From the NCBI RefSeq assembly GCF_014200305.1, contig NZ_JACHBL010000001.1, positions 1,116,001-1,180,000 of the forward strand: DNA of 64,000 nucleotides, written 5' to 3'. Below are positions 38,411 through 51,291 of this stretch, piece after piece. Within the stretch, counting starts at the first letter, position 1; the number at the start of each line of letters is the position of its first letter. The DNA comes from Neomicrococcus lactis (lineage in GTDB: Bacteria; Actinomycetota; Actinomycetes; Actinomycetales; Micrococcaceae). Position numbers and translations under genes: made by a program. The notes beneath the pieces are model-generated. The model searched no databases. It was given only the letters and a program-made list of their open reading frames with translations, and was not told the origin of the DNA.

Positions 38411-39205
38411 TCAAGAGTAATCAAGATTATCGAGCAATGCGGCGATCCGCTCCGTGGCGACCGCTTCTGTGGATACCGTGAACCACGCAAAGAATTCGCG
38501 GTTGCCATCTTGGCCCGGCAAAGGGCTCCGCTCCAGCCGATTCACGCGCAAGCCCACCGTGTTCGCATGGTTCACGACCTTCTCCACGGCTCGCCTGCGC
38601 TCGGTTGGGCTGCTGACTACGCCGTCCTTAGCGAGGGATTCGCGGCCCACTTCGAATTGGGGTTTGATCATGAGTACGACGTCGCCGCTCGGCTTGGTTG
38701 CCTTCGCTAGCAGCTCTAGGACAAGCGTGAGCGAGATAAAAGACAAATCACCCACAGTGAGGTCTACCGGTCCCCCGATGTCCTCAGGAGTCATGTAGCG
38801 GACGTTCATTCCTTCGAAGACGTGGACCCGAGGATCGTGGCGCAGCGAGTCGACGAGCTGGCCGTGGCCAACGTCAACGGCAGCTACTTCTTTCGCACCG
38901 CGCCCCAAGAGCACCTCGGTGAATCCGCCGGTACTGGCGCCAGCGTCGAGGCAGCGCTTTCCAGTCACGGTCACTTCAGTAAATGCTTCGAGCGCGCCGT
39001 GAAGCTTATGGCCTGCTCGTGAGACGAATTCTGTGGTTTCACTGTCGGACACGGTGATGGTGTCCGTTGCGGCGACGGACTGAGATGGTTTCGTGGCCAC
39101 GTCTCCATTGACGCTCACGGAGCCTTCTGCGACGAGCTTGGCGGCCACCGTGCGAGAGCGCGCTAATCCTCGCGCCACGAGCGCTTGATCGAGGCGTTCT
39201 TTCAC
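38411..39205 (-). CDS. tlyA: TlyA-family rRNA 2'-O-methyltransferase/hemolysin
   Basis: A 264-residue protein with an N-terminal S4 RNA-binding domain (RLDQALVARGLARSRTVAAK) and an FtsJ-like methyltransferase domain whose SAM site reads DAGASTGGFTEVLLGRGA (about 87-104). In mycobacteria TlyA 2'-O-methylates 16S and 23S rRNA and sets capreomycin sensitivity. It starts 25 bases after the small ORF at 39231-39395. Confidence 0.93.
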   Translation of the reverse strand: MKERLDQALVARGLARSRTVAAKLVAEGSVSVNGDVATKPSQSVAATDTITVSDSETTEFVSRAGHKLHGALEAFTEVTVTGKRCLDAGASTGGFTEVLLGRGAKEVAAVDVGHGQLVDSLRHDPRVHVFEGMNVRYMTPEDIGGPVDLTVGDLSFISLTLVLELLAKATKPSGDVVLMIKPQFEVGRESLAKDGVVSSPTERRRAVEKVVNHANTVGLRVNRLERSPLPGQDGNREFFAWFTVSTEAVATERIAALLDNLDYS

Positions 39206-39230
39206 TGATGTACCTTTGCTGCGAGTGGTT

Positions 39231-39395
39231 CTAGCTCTGGCTTGGCAGGCCAGGAGTTTGAGGGTTTCGATTCAGGTGAGCTTGGAGCTCGTCGAGGATC
39301 TTGTGATATTCCTCTGGGCGTCCTTCAAGAGGACTCTTGCCCAGCTCTTGAGCGCGGTCGATCAGTTCATTGAGTACTGGATCGTTGATACGAAT
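39231..39395 (-). CDS. Small conserved protein with apparent ATT start (Rv1693 position)
   Basis: A 54-codon frame reading (start)RINDPVLNELIDRAQELG, then SPLEGRPEEYHKILDELQAH, ending PSQS. It lies between the HAD phosphatase and tlyA, exactly where M. tuberculosis has the 58-residue Rv1693. No ATG, GTG or TTG occurs between the upstream in-frame TAA and the conserved part. An ATT at 39395 is preceded by AAAAGGA at good spacing, so ATT initiation is the simplest reading. It is amphipathic and probably helical; function unknown. Confidence 0.65.
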   Translation of the reverse strand: MRINDPVLNELIDRAQELGKSPLEGRPEEYHKILDELQAHLNRNPQTPGLPSQS

Positions 39396-39414
39396 CGCTT
39401 CCTTTTACTGCGAG

Positions 39415-40473
39415 TTATTTGTTGGGAAAACTAACGTGCGGGACGTGCTGTTCTTCCTGCTCGGGCACCGCATGCCAGTACGCGGCACACGCTGCGCGCC
39501 ACGCACGAACATCCGGATCGTCCGAGTTGTCAGAATTGCTCGTCATCGCAATCGTGTCACTCGAGGCATCGAATTGGGCTGTCCACGGGCCGCATGTCCA
39601 AGAATTACCGCCATTTTCTGACGACAATTCTGGCGTTTCATAAGGCTCGAAGAGCGAGTCCAAAGTCTTCACCATGAAGGTAGGACGTTCCGCAGTCAAG
39701 GCACCCAAGGCGGTCTCCACCGTGTCGATGCCGGTGAGAACCAGAATCGTGGGAATGCTCGCGGCATTTCCGCCACGGATGTCAGTATCCAGGCGATCAC
39801 CCACCACTACTGGCTGCTTGGATCCCAGCTGCTGTGAGGCTTGCTCAAACATCACCGGAGCCGGTTTTCCGGCAACCACGGGGTACTGGTTGGTTGCCAT
39901 CGCGACAGCATTGACAAGGGATCCGTTGCCCGGAGCAATGCCTTCAGCGCGAGGAATCGTGTAATCCGTGTTGGTAGCCACCCAGATGGCACCGCGGTTG
40001 ATGGCATAGGAGGCGTTCGCAAGGTCAGACCACGTCAACGACGGATCAAAGCCTTGGATCACCGCACCGTAGGTGCCATGTCCGTCGGCGTCCTTCGCCC
40101 GAAGGGCAGTGAAGCCTGCTGCCTGCACCTGTTGCTCCAAATACGTGGAGCCAGCTACGAGCACCGTGCCAGTTCCATCAGGCGTCAGCCCACGTTCGGT
40201 GACGACATCGAGGAGCAAACGAACGCCGGCGTCAGCAGAACCAAAGACGTTGTCCGTGGTCGCGGGAGCGCCAAGTTCTTGCAAGTGCTCCGCGACTTTT
40301 TCAGGCGAGCGGGAAGCGTTGTTGGTGATGAAGGCGACCTGGAGGCCGCGCTTCACGCACTCAGTCAACGCTTCCGGGGCGCCGGCAATTGCACCGGCAC
40401 CCGCGTAAACAACCCCATCCAGATCAGACAGGATCGCGTCGAAGCTCAGTAAGAGAGCGTCAGCTCGGGTCAC
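39415..40473 (-). CDS. HAD-IIA family phosphatase (NagD/phosphoglycolate phosphatase-like)
   Basis: A 352-residue haloacid-dehalogenase-type hydrolase. Motif I is AILSDLDGVVYAG (nucleophile Asp), motif II is FITNNAS, and motif IV is VVVGDRLDTDIRGG, with the Lys in VAGKPAPVMF. The C2-cap arrangement matches NagD-like enzymes (Rv1692 position; that enzyme was described as a glycerol-phosphate phosphatase). The last 80 residues are an extra tail. GTG at 40473 overlaps the stop of the upstream TPR gene by four bases. Confidence 0.92.
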   Translation of the reverse strand: MTRADALLLSFDAILSDLDGVVYAGAGAIAGAPEALTECVKRGLQVAFITNNASRSPEKVAEHLQELGAPATTDNVFGSADAGVRLLLDVVTERGLTPDGTGTVLVAGSTYLEQQVQAAGFTALRAKDADGHGTYGAVIQGFDPSLTWSDLANASYAINRGAIWVATNTDYTIPRAEGIAPGNGSLVNAVAMATNQYPVVAGKPAPVMFEQASQQLGSKQPVVVGDRLDTDIRGGNAASIPTILVLTGIDTVETALGALTAERPTFMVKTLDSLFEPYETPELSSENGGNSWTCGPWTAQFDASSDTIAMTSNSDNSDDPDVRAWRAACAAYWHAVPEQEEQHVPHVSFPNK

Positions 40474-42680
40474 TTTTCAGTAGACTCCGGGTCTTCGTCA
40501 TTCTCTTCTGCGTCCTCTTCATCGTCTTCGTCAGACTCTTCCGACTCGTCTTCTTCATCATCAAGGATGTCGAATTCGTCGTCTTCGTCCTCGGAATCAT
40601 CGGAGCTGCCGTTGTCTTCTGGACCATCGCCATACTTCGACGGTTCGTCACGATCGGAAGCTCCGGCGTCGTCATCCGGCTCGCCCGCAATGTCCTGAGC
40701 GTTCTCGCCTTCGGAAGCTTCGTCGTCGTCCTCAATCAAATCCAGAATTTCTGGCTCTGCAGAGTCCTCGTCGATGCCGAGGGCAACTTCGGCGACCTTG
40801 ATCTGGTCACGCCACTTCTGCGCTTCCTCGGTACGGCCAGCCTTCTCGAGTACGTCTGAGTACGCCTCGAACAAGCGTGGGCTGAAGGAGAACGCGCGGT
40901 TGATATCCAACTGCGGGATCTCCAACTCAGCGATGGCTGCCTCGATGTTGCCGAGGTCCTGCTGGGCGCCAGAAGCAACGATCGCAAGCTCAACGCGAGT
41001 TGGCACGTCAAGGTCTTCCGCAGCGTCACTGTGGATGGTTTCGAGTGCCTTTTCTGGGCGTCCGAGTCCACGTTCGCAGTCGGCCATGATGGCCAAATGA
41101 ATGTTGGAACCGCTGATACGACGGAACGTACGCAATTCGCGCAAAGCCTCATGGTAGTCGCCCTTGTTGTAGGCGGTCAGGCCCACAGCTTCGCGGACAA
41201 CAGCCACACGGCCTCCACGACGGCTCGCTGCTAGTGCGTGCTGGTAGGCAAGCTCCGCGTCTTCGTCGATAAGGCGTCCTGCCATGACGAGGTGCTTCGA
41301 AACCCACTCGGCGTTCTTGTCATCGAGGTAGCGCAGCTCGGCACGCGAGAAGCGGTCGAGCTCCTTGCCCGTGACGTCAGCGTCGATGTCTGGCGACTTT
41401 GGACGGTCTGGACGGTTAGACGCGCGCAAGTCCGCTGGATTGTGCGGACGTTCGCCGTTAGCACCGGCCTCGAGCTTGCTGAAGTCTGGGCGGTCCTCGC
41501 GAACCACTTCACGCTTGTTGTCAGAGAAACGGCCCCGCTCGCGACGCGGTTCGCGGTCGCCAGAGAAGCTGCGGCGGCCGTTGTCTTCGCGCGGCTTGAA
41601 GGAACGCTGACCACGGTCATCGGAGCGCTCAAATGGGCGGCCCGAACGCTCGCCGGAACGCTCTCCACGATCATCGCGACGCTGGAAGCCACGGTCTTCA
41701 CGGTTCTGGAATGCTGGGCGTTCGCCACGGTCGTCGCGACGCTGGAAGCCGCGATCTTCACGGTTCTGGAACGAAGGACGATCCCCACGGTCATCGCGAC
41801 GCTGGAATGCTGGGCGTTCGCCACGGTCTTCGCGCTTCTGGAACGCGGGACGATCCCCACGGTCGTCGCGACGCTGGAAACCACGATCGTTACGGTCACC
41901 GAAAGAACGGCGCTCTCCACCGTTCTCACGACGGTCGCCGCCACCAAAGCCACCACGGCTTCCACCGGCATCATCACGACGCTGGAAACCACGGTTCTCG
42001 CGATCGCCAAACGAGCGACGCTCGCCGCCCTCGCTACGTCCCTGGAAACCACGGTCATTACGGTCACCGAACGAGCGGCGTTCTCCGCCACCGAAACCTC
42101 CGCGGCTATCGCTACGGTCGTCGCGACGCTGGAAACCACGATCGTTGCGATCACCGAACGAATGACGTTCCCCACCATTCTCGCGACGGTCGCCGCCGCC
42201 GAATCCTCCACGGCTTCCACCCGCATCATCGCGACGCTGGAAACCACGGTCATTGCGGTCACCGAACGAACGGCGCTCTCCACCGTTCTCGCGACGGTCG
42301 CCACCACCGAAACCTCCGCGGCTGTCGCCACGGTCATCACGACGCTGGAATCCGCGGTTCTCGCGATCGCCAAACGAGCGACGCTCACCGCCTTCGCTAC
42401 GTCCCCGGAAACCACGGTCATTACGGTCACCGAAGGAACGACGTTCCCCACCGTTTTCACGGCGGTCGCCGCCACCAAAAGCACCACGGTTTTCGCCGCC
42501 AAATTCACGACGTTCACCGCGTCCTGCGCTGAAGTCGCGACGGCCTCGGTTGTCACCGTCACGCTGTGGCCGATCACCACGGGCCACAAATTCTCGGCGT
42601 GGTCGCTCGGAGCGTGATTCGCCAGACTCGCGTCGTCGCTCGTTGGCGGCGTCGGAGTTGTCAGAATCGTGACGTGACAT
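40470..42680 (-). CDS. TPR protein with long RGG/FGDR repeat region and acidic tail
   Basis: A 736-residue protein. Residues 1 to about 390 are Arg/Gly/Asp/Glu-rich and repetitive: seven copies of GGER(R/H)SFGDR within units of about 36 residues, then RGERPAFQNREDRGFQRRDD-type units. The middle (about 410-620) is a helical tetratricopeptide-like domain conserved in actinobacteria (Rv1691 position). The last 110 residues are almost all Asp/Glu/Ser. Phe-bearing RGG-like repeats suggest RNA binding and condensate formation; that is inference. ATG at 42680 is chosen because GAAAGG precedes it. The acidic tail overlaps the HAD gene start. Confidence 0.85.
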   Translation of the reverse strand: MSRHDSDNSDAANERRRESGESRSERPRREFVARGDRPQRDGDNRGRRDFSAGRGERREFGGENRGAFGGGDRRENGGERRSFGDRNDRGFRGRSEGGERRSFGDRENRGFQRRDDRGDSRGGFGGGDRRENGGERRSFGDRNDRGFQRRDDAGGSRGGFGGGDRRENGGERHSFGDRNDRGFQRRDDRSDSRGGFGGGERRSFGDRNDRGFQGRSEGGERRSFGDRENRGFQRRDDAGGSRGGFGGGDRRENGGERRSFGDRNDRGFQRRDDRGDRPAFQKREDRGERPAFQRRDDRGDRPSFQNREDRGFQRRDDRGERPAFQNREDRGFQRRDDRGERSGERSGRPFERSDDRGQRSFKPREDNGRRSFSGDREPRRERGRFSDNKREVVREDRPDFSKLEAGANGERPHNPADLRASNRPDRPKSPDIDADVTGKELDRFSRAELRYLDDKNAEWVSKHLVMAGRLIDEDAELAYQHALAASRRGGRVAVVREAVGLTAYNKGDYHEALRELRTFRRISGSNIHLAIMADCERGLGRPEKALETIHSDAAEDLDVPTRVELAIVASGAQQDLGNIEAAIAELEIPQLDINRAFSFSPRLFEAYSDVLEKAGRTEEAQKWRDQIKVAEVALGIDEDSAEPEILDLIEDDDEASEGENAQDIAGEPDDDAGASDRDEPSKYGDGPEDNGSSDDSEDEDDEFDILDDEEDESEESDEDDEEDAEENDEDPESTEK
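41670..42500 (-). repeat. In-gene tandem repeats encoding RGG/FGDR units
   Basis: The upstream part has units of about 108 bp whose core encodes RRENGGERRSFGDRNDRGF. The downstream part has units of about 60 bp encoding RGERPAFQNREDRGFQ. Unit copies differ by few substitutions and alternate between DRGDS and DAGGS variants, indicating expansion by recombination. Expect length variation between strains. Confidence 0.8.
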
Positions 42681-42822
42681 GTAAAACCTTTCGAAGAAAA
42701 CACAGGCAAGATGCCCGGTGAACTCCATAAATTCTAGTGCACTCGGCCTAATCGCGCCTGAGTGAGCCTAGATCACAGGGATGCAAGCCGAATCCACCGC
42801 TATGTCCGATTTCCGCTAGCAA

Positions 42823-44364
42823 GTGGTGTACCCACCAAGGCACACTATTGAGGTGAGGGAAGATTCTGGACTCGACCGCGATGTTTGTTATGTCGCCGTA
42901 GACAGTCGCGACGCGCGTTGGGACGGACGCTTCTTCCTTGGCGTACGAACTACCGGAATCTATTGCCGCCCATCCTGCCCGGCCCGAACTCCGCTGCCCC
43001 ACAATTGCGAGTACTTTCGTACGTCGGCGGCGGCCGTATCGTCGGGGTATCGGGCATGTAAGCGGTGCCGCCCGGATGCACTTCCTGGGTCGAGAGAATG
43101 GGATTCAGGAACCGATGTAATCAGCCGTGCCGTTCGCGCCATTCGCGATGGCTATATCGATGAGCATGGAGTTTCTGGACTTGCCGCAAAACTGGGGTTG
43201 AGCGAAAGGCATTTACATCGTCTCTTTATTGAGAAGATGGGAGCCTCGCCATCCGAGCTCAATCAGACACGCAGATCTCAAACAGCTCGGCTTCTCATCG
43301 AACAGACATCGCTGTCGATGGCGGATATCGCATTTTCGGCCGGATTTGGAAGCATTCGTCAGTTCAATGATGCGGTGCTATCGGAATACGGTACGACGCC
43401 GACGCTCTTACGTCGTGCGGCCATCGCTACGAAACCAGACACTCACCAGCGCAACGAGAGTAGCGACCATCTCTCCCTGTCTTTGCGCCTGAAATTCCGG
43501 CCACCGTACGACATTGACGTTCTATTGGGGTTCTTGAACAGGCACCTTGTTGCCGGCCGAGAGCAACTTTCCGTCAATACTGACACCGGCGAAACCGACG
43601 GGGTGATCCGTGCGTTGGACACGCCTCATGGGCTAGGCAGCGTCACGGTTCCATCAATGCTCGACGCTCCAATGTTGACGTTGCGACTGAACCTGCCGAC
43701 GCTGGCTGATCTGACAAATGTGTTGCCTGCACTACGGCGTTGGCTGGACCTAGACACAGATCCAGCCACCATCAACGAGTCGCTTTCCAGCTCGGAAAGA
43801 ATGGCATCCATCATTCACCAGCACCCTGGAATACGAATTCCAGGAACTCTGAATCGAAATGAGACGGCCATATTTACAGTGCTGGGACAGCAGGTATCCC
43901 TAGCGGCGGCCAGAACATTTCAATCAAGATTCATGGAACGCTTCAGTGAAACTGACGCTACAGGCCTTCGTGTATTCCCACAGCTGCAGGACTTACAGCA
44001 CATAAAGGCCACCGACTTTCAGTCGGTGCTCGGACTCACGAATACTCGTGCCTCAACTCTCGCGACACTCATAGCCGCTTTGGCCAATGATGTATCGCTC
44101 GATGACTATGAGGACAGAGACCTCATCAAGTCCAACTTGCTGGCGCTCAAAGGAATCGGCCCCTGGACCGTGGAATACATCGCCTTGAGATGCCTGGATG
44201 ACCCAGACGCATTCCCTTCCGGCGACCTCGTTCTCAAACGAGCCTTAGGTATCAGCGCCGTGAAGGACGTGGAACGACTGGCCGAACAGTGGCGTCCCTG
44301 GCGAGGATACGCACTCATGCACTTATGGAACCAAGAACTTTCCCGAGAGAAGAAGCCTGTATGA
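42823..44364 (+). CDS. Ada-type sensor fused to AlkA DNA-3-methyladenine glycosylase
   Basis: A 513-residue fusion. The Ada zinc domain (about 20-90) has YCRPSCPARTP and ACKRCRPD, providing the four zinc cysteines, one of which accepts methyl groups from phosphotriesters. An AraC-type HTH follows (SMADIAFSAGFGSIRQFNDAV), then an AlkA N-domain and the HhH-GPD glycosylase with LKGIGPWTVEYIAL and the catalytic Asp in PSGDLVLKRALG. It should both excise alkylated bases and activate its own operon. The GTG at 42823 is uncertain; GTG at 42853 is an alternative. The ATGA overlap links it to ogt. Confidence 0.92.
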   Translation: MVYPPRHTIEVREDSGLDRDVCYVAVDSRDARWDGRFFLGVRTTGIYCRPSCPARTPLPHNCEYFRTSAAAVSSGYRACKRCRPDALPGSREWDSGTDVISRAVRAIRDGYIDEHGVSGLAAKLGLSERHLHRLFIEKMGASPSELNQTRRSQTARLLIEQTSLSMADIAFSAGFGSIRQFNDAVLSEYGTTPTLLRRAAIATKPDTHQRNESSDHLSLSLRLKFRPPYDIDVLLGFLNRHLVAGREQLSVNTDTGETDGVIRALDTPHGLGSVTVPSMLDAPMLTLRLNLPTLADLTNVLPALRRWLDLDTDPATINESLSSSERMASIIHQHPGIRIPGTLNRNETAIFTVLGQQVSLAAARTFQSRFMERFSETDATGLRVFPQLQDLQHIKATDFQSVLGLTNTRASTLATLIAALANDVSLDDYEDRDLIKSNLLALKGIGPWTVEYIALRCLDDPDAFPSGDLVLKRALGISAVKDVERLAEQWRPWRGYALMHLWNQELSREKKPV

Positions 44365-44870
44365 AAAACCTAGAAATAGTCACCGAAGAAATCCTGGGTC
44401 ATCCCTTCCACGCCGTCATGCTGCGACCGGACAACGCGGTAGTAGCTTCAGGATTTGGAGATCTGGGCGACCTGATCGCCAGGCTCAGTCCACAGGATCA
44501 ATCCTTAGCGCAGACTGAGGCTAGCGAAGAAGCTATTGAACGCCAATGGCTCAGAGAATACGCCTCAGGGAACATGGATTCACTGAAGAAATTCTCCGTG
44601 CAGCAAACTGGATCCGAGTTCTACCAGCTCTGCTGGCAGACGCTTCGGGACGTCGCACCGGGCCAACCATTGTCCTATAGCCAGTTTGCTCAGGCAGCCG
44701 GCCGACCGTCGGCTGTTCGTGCAGCGGCAAGCACGTGCGCCAGGAACCTCGTAGCGCTCATCGTTCCGTGCCATCGCGTCATCAGAACCGATGGAAGCGC
44801 CGGCAATTACCTCTTTGGCACAAAGATCAAAGAAGAACTGCTGAAATTCGAATCGGAATCAGCAGCGTAA
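44361..44870 (+). CDS. ogt: Methylated-DNA-protein-cysteine methyltransferase
   Basis: A 169-residue suicide repair protein that takes alkyl groups from O6-alkylguanine. The acceptor motif IVPCHRVIRTDG and the upstream PLSYSQFAQAAGRPSAVRAA helix-turn-helix are diagnostic. ATG at 44361 overlaps the stop of the Ada-AlkA gene (ATGA), so the two form an adaptive-response operon that splits E. coli Ada functions differently. Confidence 0.95.
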   Translation: MKNLEIVTEEILGHPFHAVMLRPDNAVVASGFGDLGDLIARLSPQDQSLAQTEASEEAIERQWLREYASGNMDSLKKFSVQQTGSEFYQLCWQTLRDVAPGQPLSYSQFAQAAGRPSAVRAAASTCARNLVALIVPCHRVIRTDGSAGNYLFGTKIKEELLKFESESAA

Positions 44871-44906
44871 CTAGTGGCAGCTCCCCCACGATTCTCTTAA
44901 ACAAGC

Positions 44907-44940
44907 ATGGGCCTACACGTCAAAGGATGTGTAGGCCCAT
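44907..44940. terminator. Hairpin between ogt and the rRNA operon
   Basis: ATGGGCCTACAC (44907-44918) pairs with GTGTAGGCCCAT (44929-44940). On the minus strand it is followed by GCTTGTTT, and it lies after the end of 5S rRNA in that direction. It probably serves as a second rRNA terminator and also ends ogt from the other side. Confidence 0.65.
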
Positions 44941-44997
44941 TGCTCATTCCAGTGCTACTGAGCTCACTCAACTGGACTGTTTTTCTTGTTAAGTGTT

Positions 44998-45034
44998 GGA
45001 AGACCCGCACGTCGTTGTGTGGGTCTTCCTTTTT
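44998..45034 (+). terminator. Rho-independent terminator
   Basis: GGAAGACCCGCAC (44998-45010) pairs with GTGTGGGTCTTCC (45017-45029) and is followed by TTTTT on the plus strand. It should stop ogt transcription before it runs into the rRNA operon; in the minus direction it follows 5S immediately. Confidence 0.8.
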
Positions 45035-45041
45035 AAGGGGT

Positions 45042-45159
45042 GTCCGGCGGTGTCCTACTCTCCCACACCCTCCCGGGTGCAGTACCATTGGCGCTGTGGG
45101 TCTTAGCTTCCGGGTTCGGGATGGGTCCGGGCGTTTCCCCCACGCTATGGCCGCCGTAA
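45042..45159 (-). rRNA. rrf: 5S ribosomal RNA
   Basis: About 118 bases. On the minus strand it opens TTACGGCGGCCATAGCG and has the CCCGAACCCGGAAG loop, closing with ACACCGCC. It lies last in the 16S-23S-5S operon. Ends are approximate. Confidence 0.95.
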
Positions 45160-45379
45160 CTTTGGCGAACCAGCAACGTCCACAATTGTTGTGGTGTTGG
45201 GTTCAAGTATTTATTTATGGTTGGTGTCTGCCCCTCTACAACCGCCAGGTTATTTCGTTGGTTGTGGGGGGTGTTTTGTTGTTTCGGTGCTGTATGGTGG
45301 ACGCGGCAGTTTCTGCTGTTTTGTTCTTCCCCACTCATAATCAACCAGTCCTGTTTTACTAGGGTGGTGTGTGGTGGGT
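45160..45379. other. 23S-5S spacer
   Basis: About 220 bases rich in G and T on the plus strand. No tRNA or coding frame is visible; it is expected to contain RNase III processing stems around the 23S and 5S ends. Confidence 0.6.
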
Positions 45380-50542
<5,163 letters not shown>

Positions 50543-51100
50543 AAATACAGACACCACCAACACAACACGGGAAAACGCGTTGCACGATGGCACCAAATTC
50601 AAACCCAGCAATAAAAAACCCAACAACAAACAACCCCTAAAGATTGTTCACCATCAGGCAGTTATTACCGATATAAAACAATCGGTATCAACAAACATGA
50701 CACACTATTGAGATCTCAAACAACAGACACCTACCAAACATTCACGAAATCTTTATTTCGTTTCCGCGTTGGCGACTTATCTAATCTACAACCCTTTTTC
50801 TCTTCGGTCAAATTCACTTTATGTGATCCTGACCGCATCGAATTTCTTTCAGATTTCCACCTCGGTCGCAGCAAAGCGACGATGTTTTCATCGTAAGAAA
50901 TTTGGGGGCTGGCCACCCGATTCGACTTGCCTCTCGGCCCGTCCTCATCGCGGCGACAAGGGAATACTTTACGCAGGTTTCCAGCACTCCACAAATCGGG
51001 CTGCATCCCGGGCGTGTCGCACTTGACTTGAAGCGTCCGGTGTTCCCGAAATCCGCGGAATCTTGCGGAATTGGGCAGGAACGGATGAAGAGAGCCTAAG
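50543..51100. other. rRNA operon leader and upstream region
   Basis: No gene is seen. The leader has a boxA-like element (TTGTTTGAGATCTCAATAGTG on the minus strand, 50703-50725) and the promoter given separately. The part from about 50830 to 51100 holds no recognisable gene; a minus-strand open frame of 141 codons runs through the promoter and is judged spurious. Confidence 0.6.
50783..50811 (-). promoter_or_regulatory. Main rRNA promoter
   Basis: On the minus strand TTGACC (50811-50806) and TAGATT (50788-50783) are separated by exactly 17 bases, and about 240 bases of leader follow before 16S. The stretch between contains GAGAAAAAGGG. Confidence 0.8.
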
Positions 51101-51121
51101 GCGAGCTGCGGCGTCGTACTG
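51101..51121 (-). repeat. Single half of the dispersed palindromic element
   Basis: GCGAGCTGCGGCGTCGTACT on the plus strand. No partner half is nearby. It sits between the tyrS terminator and the rRNA operon upstream region. Confidence 0.75.
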
Positions 51122-51197
51122 AAATATGTAGGCCTGCGAACTGGCTCACATCCCATGGCTCTGTTGGGACTCCCCCCGCAGGCGACCTGGAGCCGAA

Positions 51198-51248
51198 AAC
51201 AAAAAAGGACTGCGGCCGGCGAGAGAATTCCCGCGACCGCAGTCCTTA
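51198..51248 (-). terminator. Rho-independent terminator of tyrS
   Basis: AAGGACTGCGG (51205-51215) pairs with CCGCAGTCCTT (51237-51247); on the minus strand it is followed by TTTTTTG. It lies about 45 bases after the tyrS stop. Confidence 0.85.
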
Positions 51249-51291
51249 TTTGAATTTAATTCAATTATTGATTCCTGGAAAAAGAAACCTC

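Noticed and set aside
41238-42617. Plus-strand frame of 459 codons opposite the TPR gene
   Set aside because: Its Thr/Val/Ala repeats are the mirror of the RGG-repeat DNA on the other strand; it has no start signal or recognisable fold.
50731-51156. Minus-strand open frame of 141 codons upstream of 16S rRNA
   Set aside because: It runs straight through the -35/-10 of the rRNA promoter and leader, has no domain or ribosome site, and resembles the spurious frames often annotated in such regions.
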